Source: Ananas comosus
Lineage: Eukaryota > Streptophyta > Magnoliopsida > Poales > Bromeliaceae
DNA: 64,000 nt
Direction: 5' to 3'
Assembly: GCF_001540865.1 (NCBI RefSeq)
Contig: NC_033627.1
Location: forward strand, 8,462,955-8,526,954
A model generated the notes under the pieces. The model did no database searches. It was not told the origin of the DNA and saw only the letters and a program-made list of their open reading frames with translations. Made by a program: the position numbers and the translations under genes. Shown here piece after piece: positions 1-10,700 of this stretch (positions within the stretch are counted from its first letter, which is position 1; each line of letters starts with the position of its first letter).

Positions 1-1
1 C

Positions 2-1033
2 GGCCATATTGCAACGGATTGTCCTTCAAAGAAGGCTTATAAGCAAAAGGCTTTGCAAGCTAAGACTTGGGATGATTCTTCTTCTAGTGAATCATCTTCA
101 AGTGATGAAGAAAAAAGTGATCATGTTGCTTTATTTACTAACACTTTTTTACCTTTATCTAACGTTGTTTGTTTAACCTCTATTGCTACTAATTCCGATA
201 TTTCTCTTTCTTCGCATGACTCTTCGAGCAACAATGGCGAAAGTGAGGAGGAATCAAACGATGACGACATAGCGGAAGCGTACAATCAACTTCTTATTGA
301 GTCGAAGAAAATGGCCAAACATAACAAGAAGTTGAGGCGGCGTCTATTGGGCATCGAGGAGGAAAACAACAACTTAAAGACTTTGAATAAGGCTCTCGAG
401 GAGGAAAAGGATTCAAACTTGAAAAATAATTCGGACCTCCAAGAGAAGCTAGATGAAGCGGAATCAAACATCAAATCTTCTAAAGATAAGATTGAATTTT
501 TGGAGCACCAATTTCAGGAAATTCATGCATCCAACCAAGTCTTAACTAGTCAAGTTCGTCAACTTCAATCCGACATTCAATAATTTTCTTCCGGATCAAA
601 GAAACTAGATCATATGCTCGGATTGGGTCAAACGAACAAGTTGGGCCTCGGCTATGAAAGGACTTATGTTGAGAAGGATCAAACGGTGGCATCTAAAATC
701 ACAACAACTTTAAAGGACAAAGTGTGTCATTGGTGTGGAATTAAAGGTCACATCAAAAGGAATTGCCCGGTGAAACATAGGAAGAATCATTCGGCGACTC
801 CTAAAGCTCAATCGGCATCATCTATAACTCGACTTCCCCCACGGAATCAAAAGCAAAATCGAGTGAGTCGAGTATCTCAAGAAAACCGGATTTCTAAGCC
901 TCAAGCAACGAAACGACCATCGATTGATCAAAAATCAAAGCAAACGGCACCTAAAGTCGACAAGACAAGACAACGCAAAATCCGACAAGTTTGGATCCGG
1001 AAAGGTGATATCTTTCCTTGCTTTTTGTCTTAG
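2..1033 (+). pseudogene. Sirevirus-like gag, C-terminal part, one internal stop
   Basis: One reading frame runs from base 2 to a stop at 1031-1033, broken only by TAA at 581-583. It opens inside a zinc knuckle (GHIATDC, H-X4-C). An acidic serine-rich stretch follows (about 60-330), then a Lys/Glu-rich region with heptad-like character, probably a coiled coil (about 290-580). After the stop comes a GLGYE motif (about 650) and a complete CCHC knuckle, CHWCGIKGHIKRNC, at about 727-768, then a basic tail. The order knuckle, coiled coil, GLGYE, knuckle is typical of Sirevirus Gag, which binds RNA and assembles particles. Gag normally runs on into protease and integrase; here it stops after a VWIRKGD-like tail. 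Confidence 0.75.
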
Positions 1034-2190
1034 TTTGTTTTATTATTTATGTAATGCTTTGTTTGGTGCTTATTGCATATTTTTATTTATTGCATTACAT
1101 ATTTGGCCGATTTTTGGTGCTTGAATTTTATTTGTTTTTAAGGAAAGGTGTTGGGGATTTTTAAGTGTTTTTTTTTAGAAATGAGACGATTGAAAATCTT
1201 TATTTTGGGGAGAATAGAATTTTTCAAAGTGTTTTTAACCGGAACTCATCTTGAATTAAATTCATATTAATTATCGGTTTTACTCCACTTTTTATTATTT
1301 TGACGATAATTTAATATATGATTTCTTAATACATATATTCAACAAAATTTTGAAATCAATTTTGATCTCTTGGTGATTAATCTATCTCGGTTGTATGTGT
1401 TGAATATGATAGATGAATATTCGCTAATAGACTAAAATTTGTCAAAATATTTTTCAATTGTGAGATTGTCTAATTTAGGGGGAGTTTGAAATTACTTAAA
1501 AAAAAGGAAAAGAAAAACTCCTATGTTTAAAAGATGTGGAAAGAGTTACATCCTAAAAAGAGTGTGAAAACTACCACCACATGTAGGAAAGAGCTACCAC
1601 CCCAGTCGTCCGGCAAGTGTGTGAAGCTACCACATGAAGATTAAATTAGTTAACCGAAAAGGTTGGAAAAAATTAAATATTTTAGAATTTTCGGGTTGAT
1701 AAGGTGTTAGTTTGAAAAAGATGCTCAAAAAGCCACCCCCCGGTATCATATTAGTTAAATCTCTATTTTGAGCGGATTACGACAAATTGGTGTCAATTTT
1801 GCCGAATTTCTAAAAATTATTTTTCGTGAACCGTTACATCTTGATGATTTTGAAACTCGAGGTCATTTTTTATTACAAAATTGTGATGTTTCGATGTATT
1901 TTGAAATCTTATTATATTTTACCTTCATTATAATAATTTTTGGAGTAAAGTCCTAAATTTGTATGAAATTAATTTAAGTTTAAAGGGTTTTTAAATTTAA
2001 ATTTTCGAAATATGGAAAAGTGTACCGATATAAAATCCCGTGTACCGGTACAAATTATTGTAGCCGCGGAAATAAAACTGGTTACAGGGCTTTTATTCTC
2101 CCTCAAATCCAAACCAAACTTCGTTCTCTCTCTCTCTAAAATCCCCAGGGGTCTCCCTCTTCCAGATCCACTCGGTTTTCCCAAAGATTT
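1034..2190 (+). other. Spacer between gag and env-like ORF
   Basis: AT-rich with no coding frame of note. A purine run near 1476-1484 (TAGGGGGAG) resembles a polypurine tract. A CT-rich stretch at about 2126-2139 with a CTCTCTCTCTC run looks like a transcript leader and precedes a good splice donor. An autonomous Sirevirus would have about 3.5 kb of pol here; none is present. Confidence 0.5.
2042..2051. promoter_or_regulatory. Palindrome GTACCGGTAC upstream of env-like ORF
   Basis: A perfect 10-bp palindrome, with a degenerate partner (GTACCGATAT) starting at 2032. The same palindrome sits upstream of the TATA box in this element's LTR and in several chromovirus LTRs, so it is a candidate internal promoter site for the env-like transcript. 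The role is inferred. Confidence 0.4.
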
Positions 2191-2567
2191 GTGAGTATTT
2201 AGCTTGGATTTAATCATTTCATCGCGTTCTTGCCTATGTTTCGAAAATATTCCGAGTTGAAACTAGATCTCTGTTTTGATTCGTTTTACCTGGAATTTTT
2301 TGCTTCAGTTAAGTTTGTATGCATGTATTCTTGCTTCTAGAACGTTTAGATCATGTCATAATGCGTTATTTTTTGCTGATCTATGATCCTTATATTATAA
2401 TACATGGAATTTCGGGATTTTTTTTGGAATATCATTTTTTGATGAAATTTTTTGCATGAATGAGTTTGAAATAGCGTTAGTATGCATTCTAAGAATATTA
2501 GATATATTTTCGTTATTTTTACAGATTTTTTCAAAATTTTCTTCATGTATGGCTCATTTTAATGTAG
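2191..2567 (+). other. Predicted intron before env-like ORF
   Basis: The donor GTGAGT at 2191 follows a CT-rich leader. The acceptor, ATGTAG ending at 2567, lies just before the GC-richer coding stretch. The interval is T-rich and lacks ORFs. Splicing here would join a short leader to the env-like ORF, as reported for some plant retroelement env-like mRNAs. Confidence 0.4.
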
Positions 2568-2607
2568 GAAAACGGCGTTCTCGCTGGTGGTTCTGCTTTT
2601 GGTGCTT

Positions 2608-3969
2608 ATGGCCGCTGGTCGTGGCCGTGGTGGTGGTCGAGGACGTCACGGGACATCTAAGAGAACTCGTACTGCCGACGAGTCATTAGGATCCGATCCA
2701 GATTATCAAGTAAGCTCACTTGAAGCTACTGAAGAAGCTGTTACTAGGGCTGCTAAAGGAAAAGGCCTAGCAGCAGAATCCTCGCAAGGAGGTGATTCTC
2801 GTGCACGTGAAAGGCGCTCCAAACGTGCTGCAGAGGCTTCAGCAGAGCGACGGCGGATATATTCAAGCCGATCAGTTCTAGCTGAGCGCTATGTCAACTT
2901 TACTGTGCTGGTCAAGGAGGTACCAGATTATGGTCGATTGCTGCAGAAAGTTCCTATTGAGCCTGTTGGACGGGTTCCAGCTCGTGCCCCATTCTGTGTG
3001 GAACTCATTCGGGAGTTTTACATGAACGGGATGGTACTTGCAGAGGATGAGGAGACTGGGACTTATGTGTTTGAGACATATGTGCGTAAGCAGAAGATTC
3101 AAGTCACTCCTTATACTATTGGAGAGCACTTAGCGATGCATGTTGATATCATCGGCCTTCACTATATGACAGGTCTTTATCAGTCTTCGACGCACCGGGA
3201 GACTGTTATTCAAGCTATATGCAAAGAAGGCGTGAGGACAAATCATTCATATGTAGAATCCAAGGATTTACTACCTGAGTATCATCTACTCTCATTGGTG
3301 ATGAGCTACAATGTTCAACCAATAATTGGAACGAAAAGAATTCGTTGGGATCGTCTGGTGCTTCTTTATCTTCTTGGACATCCTGAGGAAGCAGATGGGT
3401 TGACCATCAATATTCCTTTTCTTATGTGGCAAAGAATGGCTCATGTCATACAGTCTCAGGTTCGACGTGATCTACTTCCGTTTCCATTGTTGATCACGAG
3501 GATTCTTCAAGAATAAGGAGTTGACGTGTCATGTGAGAAATATGACATTAGACTTGGACCGATTGATGCTGTGACTTGGGCCAAGTCAAGAAGCACATTG
3601 AAGACTTTTCAGCAAACTAAAGGATCATCCAGAGGTGCTTCTAGTTCTGCACCTACACCTCGAGCAGAGCATGAGGGATCTTCTAGCTCAGGAGGAGTGA
3701 TTACTGTAGAATCATTTCACCATGAGGTGCGTTCTATGAAGAAGAAATTGGCTGATCTTGCTAGAAAGGTGGAGATGGGAATGAAGAGAATGATGGAGAA
3801 AATGGGATGTAGGCATAATGATATTTTTTCTACTCAGCCTACCTACTCCACTTATACTAGATCGACTTCACGACATCCACTCATTCCACCGTCCGGTGAT
3901 GCTCCTGAGGCTGGGGGATCTGGAGCTGGCGCAAGAGATGATGATGATGATGACAACGACACTGAGTGA
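2608..3969 (+). pseudogene. Env-like extra ORF (putative plant transposon protein domain), one stop
   Basis: One frame of about 453 codons, interrupted only by TAA at 3514-3516. I prefer ATG 2608 over 2587 because it opens the basic Arg/Gly run GRGRGGGRGRHG in a better start context. A region rich in charged residues and Ala follows, then a globular domain at about residues 90-300 with the flavour of the 'putative plant transposon protein' family found in retroelement extra ORFs (F-C-V-E-L-I-R-E-F-Y, then R-I-R-W-D). After the stop come a Ser-rich linker, a helical Lys/Met-rich stretch and an acidic Asp-rich tail. No clear signal peptide or membrane anchor is seen, so 'env-like' refers to position only. 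Confidence 0.6.
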
Positions 3970-4155
3970 TTTCTTCCTCGAGCTCTGTTTTTCTACTTTG
4001 CTGTTTAGGAGGATGTTTTAGTTTAGCTTTGCTTGCTTATCTTACTTTTGCATGTTTTTACTTTTGTTTTAGGTCTGTAACTATGACTTGACTACTTCTT
4101 ATACTTTCTAGTTTGTTTTCTCTCTTTATATACTTCATCTTTGGCAATTTTTGAC

Positions 4156-4263
4156 AAAAGGGGGAGAGCAATGATGAACAGGTGTTGATCGAAGCAAAGG
4201 CGAAGCAAAGGCAAAGGCGAAGCAAAGGTGAAGCAAAGGTGATCAAGGAACAAAGGGGGAGAA
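4156..4263 (+). promoter_or_regulatory. Two extra polypurine-tract copies
   Basis: AAAAGGGGGAGA at 4156-4167 and AAAGGGGGAGAA at 4252-4263 copy the tract that primes plus-strand DNA next to the LTR. Multiple tracts in this zone are a recognised Sirevirus feature. Confidence 0.65.
4192..4241 (+). repeat. Short tandem repeat GAAGCAAAGG(C/T)
   Basis: Four to five imperfect copies of a 10-13 bp purine-rich unit between the two extra polypurine tracts. It may have grown by slippage during reverse transcription. Confidence 0.6.
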
Positions 4264-4551
4264 GGAGTGAAATTTCGAGAAAAAGAAGAAATAAAAAACT
4301 ATGGCCGAGAAGAAGAGTAATTTGTAACTTTGTTTCAACTTTCTATATCTTTTTCGATAAATTGTTTTGCAAGAAATCAAGACTTCAAGACTCCTTGTTG
4401 CGTCTAAGTCATAAAGTCTGTTTTAGGAGTTTTTGATGTACTTTTGCATTTCATATTGTATTTGGTTCAATGTTTTGGTGATGACAATTGAACTTCGTTT
4501 TTTCTTTAAGATGTAATTTTTGAGTTTTTGTGTATTTTGTCACGAAATTGC

Positions 4552-4563
4552 CAAAGGGGGAGA
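4552..4563 (+). promoter_or_regulatory. Polypurine tract next to 3' LTR
   Basis: The run CAAAGGGGGAGA lies one base before the LTR start TGTTAAG at 4565. This is the expected plus-strand primer site and fixes the LTR boundary. Confidence 0.8.
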
Positions 4564-4831
4564 TTGTTAAGTCTTGTGTGTTGGCAAGTTTCATGAAGTA
4601 AATCGGAGTCTTGAAGAATCGGTGCGTAGCGTCGAAGATTGAAGAATTCAAGATTTCGAAGAAATTGGAAAATAACTCACGATGTGAATCACGATGCCCA
4701 CGTAAAGTGTTAATTCATGTTATGGTGATTCATACTTAATTGTAGGCATTAGAATCATAATATCAATGTTTACTGGATTAGAAAGTGCATCGGAACTTTG
4801 CAAAACCCGAAACGGTGAAAATTTGCAAAGT

Positions 4832-4968
4832 GTACCGGTACAGCATCAGAAGTGTACCGGTACAAAATGTGTACCGGTACAGCCATCGACTTGTAACCGG
4901 TTTCACTGTTTCGTCAGTTTTTTCATTCCGTCATCGTGTAACCGGTGACAGCTTAAAGCATACCGGTA
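4832..4968. promoter_or_regulatory. ACCGGT palindrome array, copia LTR U3
   Basis: GTACCGGTAC at 4832-4841, 4853-4862 and 4871-4880, plus TACCGGTA at 4961-4968, lie 55-190 bp upstream of the TATA box. The position suggests an upstream activating or silencing element. Confidence 0.5.
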
Positions 4969-5021
4969 CACTGTGTAAAATCGTGAAAATTTTCTAATCC
5001 GACTCTGATTGATTCTAAAGT

Positions 5022-5030
5022 CTATAAATA
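5022..5030 (+). promoter_or_regulatory. TATA box of the copia LTR
   Basis: CTATAAATA at the expected place in the LTR, downstream of the palindrome array. Confidence 0.6.
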
Positions 5031-5195
5031 AGTTATTGGGGTTCTCTAACACATCAAGCATCACGAAAATACATATTTGAGAAACCCTAGAGGCTTGGAA
5101 TTCATCAAAAACCTATTTTCTTCATAAAGCCTCTTTTAGGTCAAATCGAGATATTGAAATTGGTAATTGGGTATTGAGAATTGGGTATTGAGAAT

Positions 5196-5716
5196 GCAGC
5201 TACTATGCCTGCACGAGAATAATAACCAACGGGACCGTCTTCTTGGGAGATACTTTCTACAACCCAGTGAAGCCTACTATCGGGGAGATACTTTCTACGA
5301 CCCGACGGGACCGTCTTCTTGGGAGATACTCTCTACGAGCCAGTGATGACTACTCCGAAGCTCATCGCTCGAGGGGGAGCGACCGCCCTCAAGCACAAGG
5401 CTTATAGGTGAGTATGATCCAATCCACAACCATGAGGATATCATGTCCACTAATGCCACAACACACTAAGTGTTCCATTCTCTAGCATTCAATGCCACAA
5501 GGTGCTATTTCAATTATTTGTCACAATATCACCATGTTCTTTACCTCGGCTAGCTCATGTCTTAATTCATACATCTATAGGGTTCACAATTGTCCAATGT
5601 CTCATTACCAACTCATATATATCTTTGTACTAAAAGCATGCAAGAAATATTCACATATTACCATTTAACCCTACAATGCATAAATCCTATATATACACAT
5701 ACATGCTCAAAAGGTG
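5196..5716 (-). repeat. Chromovirus LTR fragment
   Basis: Matches the R-U5 part of other minus-sense LTRs in the window, including the GGAGCGACC stem-loop and the following GTATGATCCAATCC block. A repeated GGGAGATACTTTCTAC unit occurs near 5246-5335. It is cut on the right by the LTR that starts at 5717. No gene. Confidence 0.6.
5367..5394 (-). other. LTR stem-loop type 1, copy 1
   Basis: Arms GCTCGAGGG and CCCTCAAGC around a GGAGCGACCG loop region. One mismatch in nine pairs. Confidence 0.55.
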
Positions 5717-6173
5717 TGTCATGCCCCCTCCCCGAAACCCCTACCAATTTGGCACGGTTCGGGCGTGGCGAACGGATGCCGAACGGGCAGCAACTCCCCT
5801 GCCCGCCCAAGGCTCACAACCTGATCATGTACAAGAATTTATCCAGAAAAATTAAATTCATACATACACGATCAACGGGGCACAAATAGTGCCAATAATG
5901 AAGAGCAAGTAATCCACAAGATACACAAGTGAAATAAAGAGAGAGAGAACTAACTATTACATTAATTGCATCCTTTATACAATTACATTTTCTTTCCCAA
6001 AATGAATACATGTTCATCAAGTACATAGCTCTCCAAAGTCCTCACCTACATGAATCTCTCTCAAATACATAGGTGCTAATGCAAAAAGAAAGCTACTACA
6101 TACTACTGCTCGGGCGCGATGCCCTTGCCGCGGTCCTCGCCCGGCGAACTGGTACTAGGCCCTACAACAAAGT

Positions 6174-6205
6174 GGGGTGAGAATTATCTTCCATAGTTCC
6201 CAGTG
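6174..6205 (-). other. LTR stem-loop type 2, copy 1
   Basis: GAGAATTAT and ATAGTTCCC arms (seven pairs, one wobble) between GGGGT and AGTG flanks. Confidence 0.5.
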
Positions 6206-7062
6206 TGTTCGGCCGCCGACTCCGCCGATCTCCCCACTAGGTCCGAGTGGGCAAAAGCAAGTAGATAGATAGATAGATATCTGTCACGCCCCGGGGCCAA
6301 TTTTAAAAGCTTTTTTTTTAGAAAAATTCATTATCATTTCGAAAACAGAGTTGCGGAAGACGTGCCAATTTTTTTTTCTTTTTCCAACCTGGCCCACGAG
6401 ACGCACAGACCCGCCACAAATACAAAGTTCCCCTGTCTACTCGGACAGAGTCTTCTTTATATTTGCACGGCGTACCAACGATACAACAGGATCTCAACCA
6501 CAACCTACATTTATCAATCAACAACCAATTCATAATATGCATTTCCATACATCTATCAATCTTTAAGATGATGCATGCCTCTAAGCACTCCTTAGGCGCT
6601 GGATGATGCAATGCACAGTACAACAATCATCCTATTTAAAAGTGCTCCTCACCCAGAAGCTTTGTTTTTGAAATCTATTTCAGTCATTCATGAAAACCAT
6701 TCGAAAATCTTTTTAAAACTGTTTTCCACTCGGAAACTCTATTTTGAAAATCGACTACCTCGAGGGGTAGAAAATCACAATGTATAAGGACATAAATGCA
6801 TGAACTGAATAACTATAAAACCAGATCAACAAATCTACAATCTAAAATCACATGCATAAGGAAAACATCACAGATCCACTGAAGCCAAATCACCAACATT
6901 CAAACAAACATGAGGATCATCTAACTGAACCATTTATTATTAAAACTACTAAGTGCTGAAATGAAAGTAACCAGGGTGACGATTGCTATACCAGACTAGC
7001 TAGATCATCCTCCCGTCGAGCCCAAAATCTAACTCCTCGTCCATGTCACCTGGGGGGAATGT

Positions 7063-7097
7063 GGGGTGAGAAACCGCAACCATGGTTTCTCAGTGGG
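7063..7097 (-). other. LTR stem-loop type 2, copy 2
   Basis: Perfect arms GAGAAACC and GGTTTCTC with loop GCAACCAT, in the same GGGGT...CAGTGGG frame as the other copies. The pairs differ from those of the other copies on both arms. Confidence 0.6.
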
Positions 7098-8718
7098 TAC
7101 GACAGAGCCACGAAGGCAAGCCGTAATCACCGAAAACCAAAGGAGATAGATAAACAAATATATATGCTGATATGAAACAGAACTACAGATATGAGCATAA
7201 TGTGATATAAGAACAACTACAGTAGTAATAGAAACAGGATAATAACTTAGCAAGAACGAAACTACTACTGTAACCAAAAACTCAACTGATCGGATGCCTC
7301 AAGGGTAAATAGTCCAAACCGAACCCAATCTGATGCTGCTATATTGGTCCGCAGACCTCAAACGTTACCTGTCACAGAGCAGACACTGCCAACTTATTCA
7401 TGCGTCACCGACGACCTATCCGGATACGTACACCCCTTGGTTGGTGGCCAAACCAACCTGGTGTCTAGAATACACAGTGCTGTCACTAAATCATGCTGAT
7501 ATGCTTAAAACAAAAATCGGCAAAAAGAGATCGGTGCCTTGGCCGAAGCTAGATGCAAGGGCGTACAACGCCGAACCACGATCTACCAGATCGAAACACA
7601 CGACAAAAGAGTCGATGTGTTGTCTGGACCCAAGGTCCACAGGGATACTGAAATACAAATGCAACCTGCTCTACATGTCTATCCACAACTATCCAAATGT
7701 AATCAATGAGATACGATAAACAAACGATAAACAATCAACTGACATGTAGAGACTATGATACTAATATGAAAGAACAGAGGAAGGGTGAAACGATCTCACC
7801 GACTACCAGCTCGAAGCACCCACCTGTACTAGTGTCGCACCTGTCTCCCAACTGTACACGATCGTCAACCGGACCTACGAAGGTCCACTAGGTCAGTAAC
7901 CAACCTACTAACCCAAAGTACGAGACTCACAAACCCCCACACAAGTCCCCGAATCGGTTTCCCAAAATCGATCACCGTAACTCACCGGAAGTCTCGAAAA
8001 CCACACCGGAACTCGATCGGGACCCAGTAAGTGCACCGAAACTCACCAACTCGTATCACGATTCACCCGCTGCCACAAATCACTCCGATTTGGATGTTTT
8101 GGTAGCAAACATAAGGTAACACTACTATACAATTATCGCTGGATAATTGTACAAATCCGGGTTCCCGGAAGTGTCTATTTCGACACCGGAACCCACCGTT
8201 GCTCACCCGTCATCATCGAACCCCCTATATGATGATGGTGACCAGCCGACAAGGCTCAGCGATAACTCACAGGGCAACCAAACCACGTCGAAAGAAATCC
8301 GAACCGAAACCGCATTCTTTCGGCGAATTTTGCTGAAAAACGCACCGAAATTGATTTTTCGATTTCCGCAAAGACTACCGGATCATGGACAACCAGTCCA
8401 GAGGTCACCACATACGCCTACACACTACCCACAGTAGCCACTAGGTGCACAATTGCATAAAAGCCTCTATTTACATAAAATCTATTATTTTATGTAAATC
8501 GGGAGACTTCTTTGGCTCGTTCTCACAAACCAAGGACTTCTAAGTTCCGCTGAGACACGTACTGACAGGTCTCGACGTGCTGGAGGCCGTGCTCATGATC
8601 CAGAGTGCAACAGCTCACTGTGGGAGGCGTGGAAGCAATCCGAAAATTCTGTGAACAGCGCGCAGTTGGGGAAAAACGCACCAAACAGAACGATATGACA
8701 TCCGCTGATCCAAAATAA

Positions 8719-8932
8719 GGTGAGCACTGTGATCAGCACTGATCCACGATCACCGTGCTCACCTCCAGAGGCATCGGAACAGCCTCAGATCATAGTAAAA
8801 ATGCGCATAATCCTAAAACAGCAGCCAAAAAGGCTTTAACGGAGCGACACCTCCGAAACAGCGGAAAGGAGTCTCCCCGACAGAAACTAAGGTGAGCACG
8901 ATGATCAGCAATTTGCCACGATCATCGTGCTC
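8719..8932. repeat. Two related hairpins in the long LTR
   Basis: At 8719-8763 arms GGTGAGCACTGTGATC and GATCACCGTGCTCACC pair with one mismatch. At 8891-8932 arms GAGCACGATGATC and GATCATCGTGCTC pair perfectly. The two copies differ from each other but each stays nearly self-complementary. Confidence 0.6.
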
Positions 8933-9004
8933 CCTTCCGTAGAGATCAGGGAGGCTCAGGAAGCTCGGAACAGCAAACTGCCAAGATGAGCCCTATTTCG
9001 GGCT

Positions 9005-9030
9005 TGGCCGGAGCAAGCTTGCTCCGGCCA
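9005..9030. repeat. Perfect 26-bp palindrome
   Basis: TGGCCGGAGCAAG is followed without a spacer by its exact reverse complement, centred on AAGCTT, at the start of the CpG-rich stretch of the long LTR. Confidence 0.8.
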
Positions 9031-10337
9031 GCTTCCGGCGGCACGGCGGCGCACGCGAGGGCCAGGGATGGGTGCGGGGGAGGTGAGGAATACGAGGCTC
9101 ACCTCAGACGGCGGTTGGAAACGGCGGCGGCTACGGTGGAACCAACCAAGCACGCACGAGATCCGGCTCAGGTTCCAGAGCAGCTGCGGCCCCGACGGCG
9201 GCCGGGGTAGGTAGGAGACATCGGCGGTGGGTTTCCAGAGGCCGGAGGAGGAGGAAGGAGGCGGCGGGCGACAGCGGCGGCGGCTCGCGGCTCGGGTGTG
9301 GCCGCCCGAGCTTGGCTCGGTCTGCAGGCTGGGGCGGCGGCGCCTAAGGCGCGCGGCGGCGGCGACGACTTGCTGGGGCGGCAACGTCCGACTGGGAGGG
9401 TTGCCGAGGCTTCGAAGAAGGCGGCAGAGGTGGTCCAAGGGGCGGCGGTGCGGAGGCTAACCTCTGAAGCTCGGCTCAGCCCGAGCAGGTCTGGGCAGCT
9501 GTGGTTGACAGAGGTGGCGGCGCCGGCCCGCAGAGGCGGCGGCGACCGGCCGGGGAGGGTCGCCGGGCTCCGGGGACGACGGCACGGCTGAGGCAACATG
9601 GCGGCAGCGCGGAGGAGGGCTGCCAAGTCTGCTCGGCCCGAGCAGTTCCGGGGTGGCCGCGCTCGGTCAAGGTGGCAGCGGCGGCGCTCGGGGCGCCGGT
9701 GGCCGGCGGGGCAGACTCCGACGAGGTCGGGACGACGCCGGCGACGAACCCAGAGGCAATGCAGCCTCGGCCAAGCTCTAACCCAAGAGAAAGAGAGAGA
9801 GAGGGATGGAGAGAGAGATGGATGGTGGCTTGGCGGCGATCGGGGCTCAGCCGGCGGCGGCCGGGGGTGCGCGGCTAGGGCAGGGGAGAAAGGTGAAGGT
9901 GGCAGGGGTGACTAGTGTCACGCCCCGGGACCGGCGGAGGCCCTCCCAGTTAGCGTGCCCAGACCCGCCATATGTCTACACATATAAGGCGTCCACAATA
10001 AAAGCGGAAGTAAAAGTAAGAAATAGAACAATAGAGTAAATAGCAACTAATGATATCAGAGCGAGTAAAGTTCTATCGTCTAAACCAGAGTAAGAGAACC
10101 ATAACTAGACAATAACAGTAGCCAAAAAGTAATACAATAACTGTCTCAAGGGTACACAAAAGGGGTGGTCTCTAGTACACTGGTACAGCTCTCAACCTCT
10201 CCAAAAATAAAAACATCGAGAGGTAGACCACCTAGCGACCCGTCTCTCGCAGAAGAGCTAGCTCGAAGCCACGCCCTTCCCTCGGTCCCTAGCCTCTCTC
10301 GGCGTGGAAGGCTCTGAAAGAAAACATAAAACAGAGG

Positions 10338-10370
10338 GCGTGAGAACTATAATTTATAGTTTCCAGTGGG
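10338..10370 (-). other. LTR stem-loop type 2, copy 3
   Basis: GAGAACTATAA and TTATAGTTTCC arms between GGGCGT and AGTGGG. Confidence 0.55.
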
Positions 10371-10700
10371 CAATTACTGACCTCAGCTCAATGCACCACT
10401 AGGCCCCAAACGAAAAGGGTAAGTCCAAGATAGTAATAACAATAAACATAATAGTAACAACAGTAAGAAAGCATAATTGAAATGCTAACCCATATATCTC
10501 AAGTAAGCATGATGCCATGGTGATGTACATCTACGCTATCATAAGGTAATATGTCCAATGCATACTAATATGTCTCAACATAATAAACAAGTAAACCTCA
10601 CGATGCAATATGTCAATGCATAAGGGTAAACTCTATCCAAACAACCGAATATACTATGATGCAATGATGAAACCGGCAAGTATACTAAATGCACCAATGC

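Larger units (their letters stand above)
1..5195 (+). mobile_element. Sirevirus-like Ty1/copia element, 3' portion, no pol
   Basis: The order is gag with two zinc knuckles and a coiled coil, a spacer, an env-like ORF, several polypurine tracts, and a 3' LTR starting TGTTAAG. Repeated AAAGGGGGAGA tracts before the LTR and an extra ORF upstream of them are known Sirevirus traits. The 5' end lies outside the window. The LTR breaks off near 5195, where a chromovirus LTR fragment begins. No integrase, RT or RNase H is seen between gag and the env-like ORF, so this copy was probably non-autonomous. Class is well supported; the exact lineage is inferred. Confidence 0.75.
4565..5195 (+). repeat. Sirevirus-like 3' LTR, truncated
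   Basis: Begins TGTTAAGTCTTG directly after the polypurine tract. It contains four ACCGGT palindromes, a TATA box near 5022 and, further on, an AAACCCTAGAGG leader-like stretch. Near 5195, after a small repeat (TTGGGTATTGAGAA twice), it joins chromovirus LTR sequence and the normal CA end is missing. Confidence 0.7.

Noticed and set aside
4832..4968. Spaced palindromes as a CRISPR array
   Set aside because: Units are too short and spacing irregular; this is plant nuclear DNA within an LTR.
5590..5889. A 99-codon ORF across an LTR boundary
   Set aside because: It runs from one LTR fragment into another and has no domain.
9168..10039. Overlapping ORFs of 60-160 codons on both strands
   Set aside because: They come from a GC-rich part of an LTR, lack known domains, and overlap in several frames. 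GC richness alone explains them.
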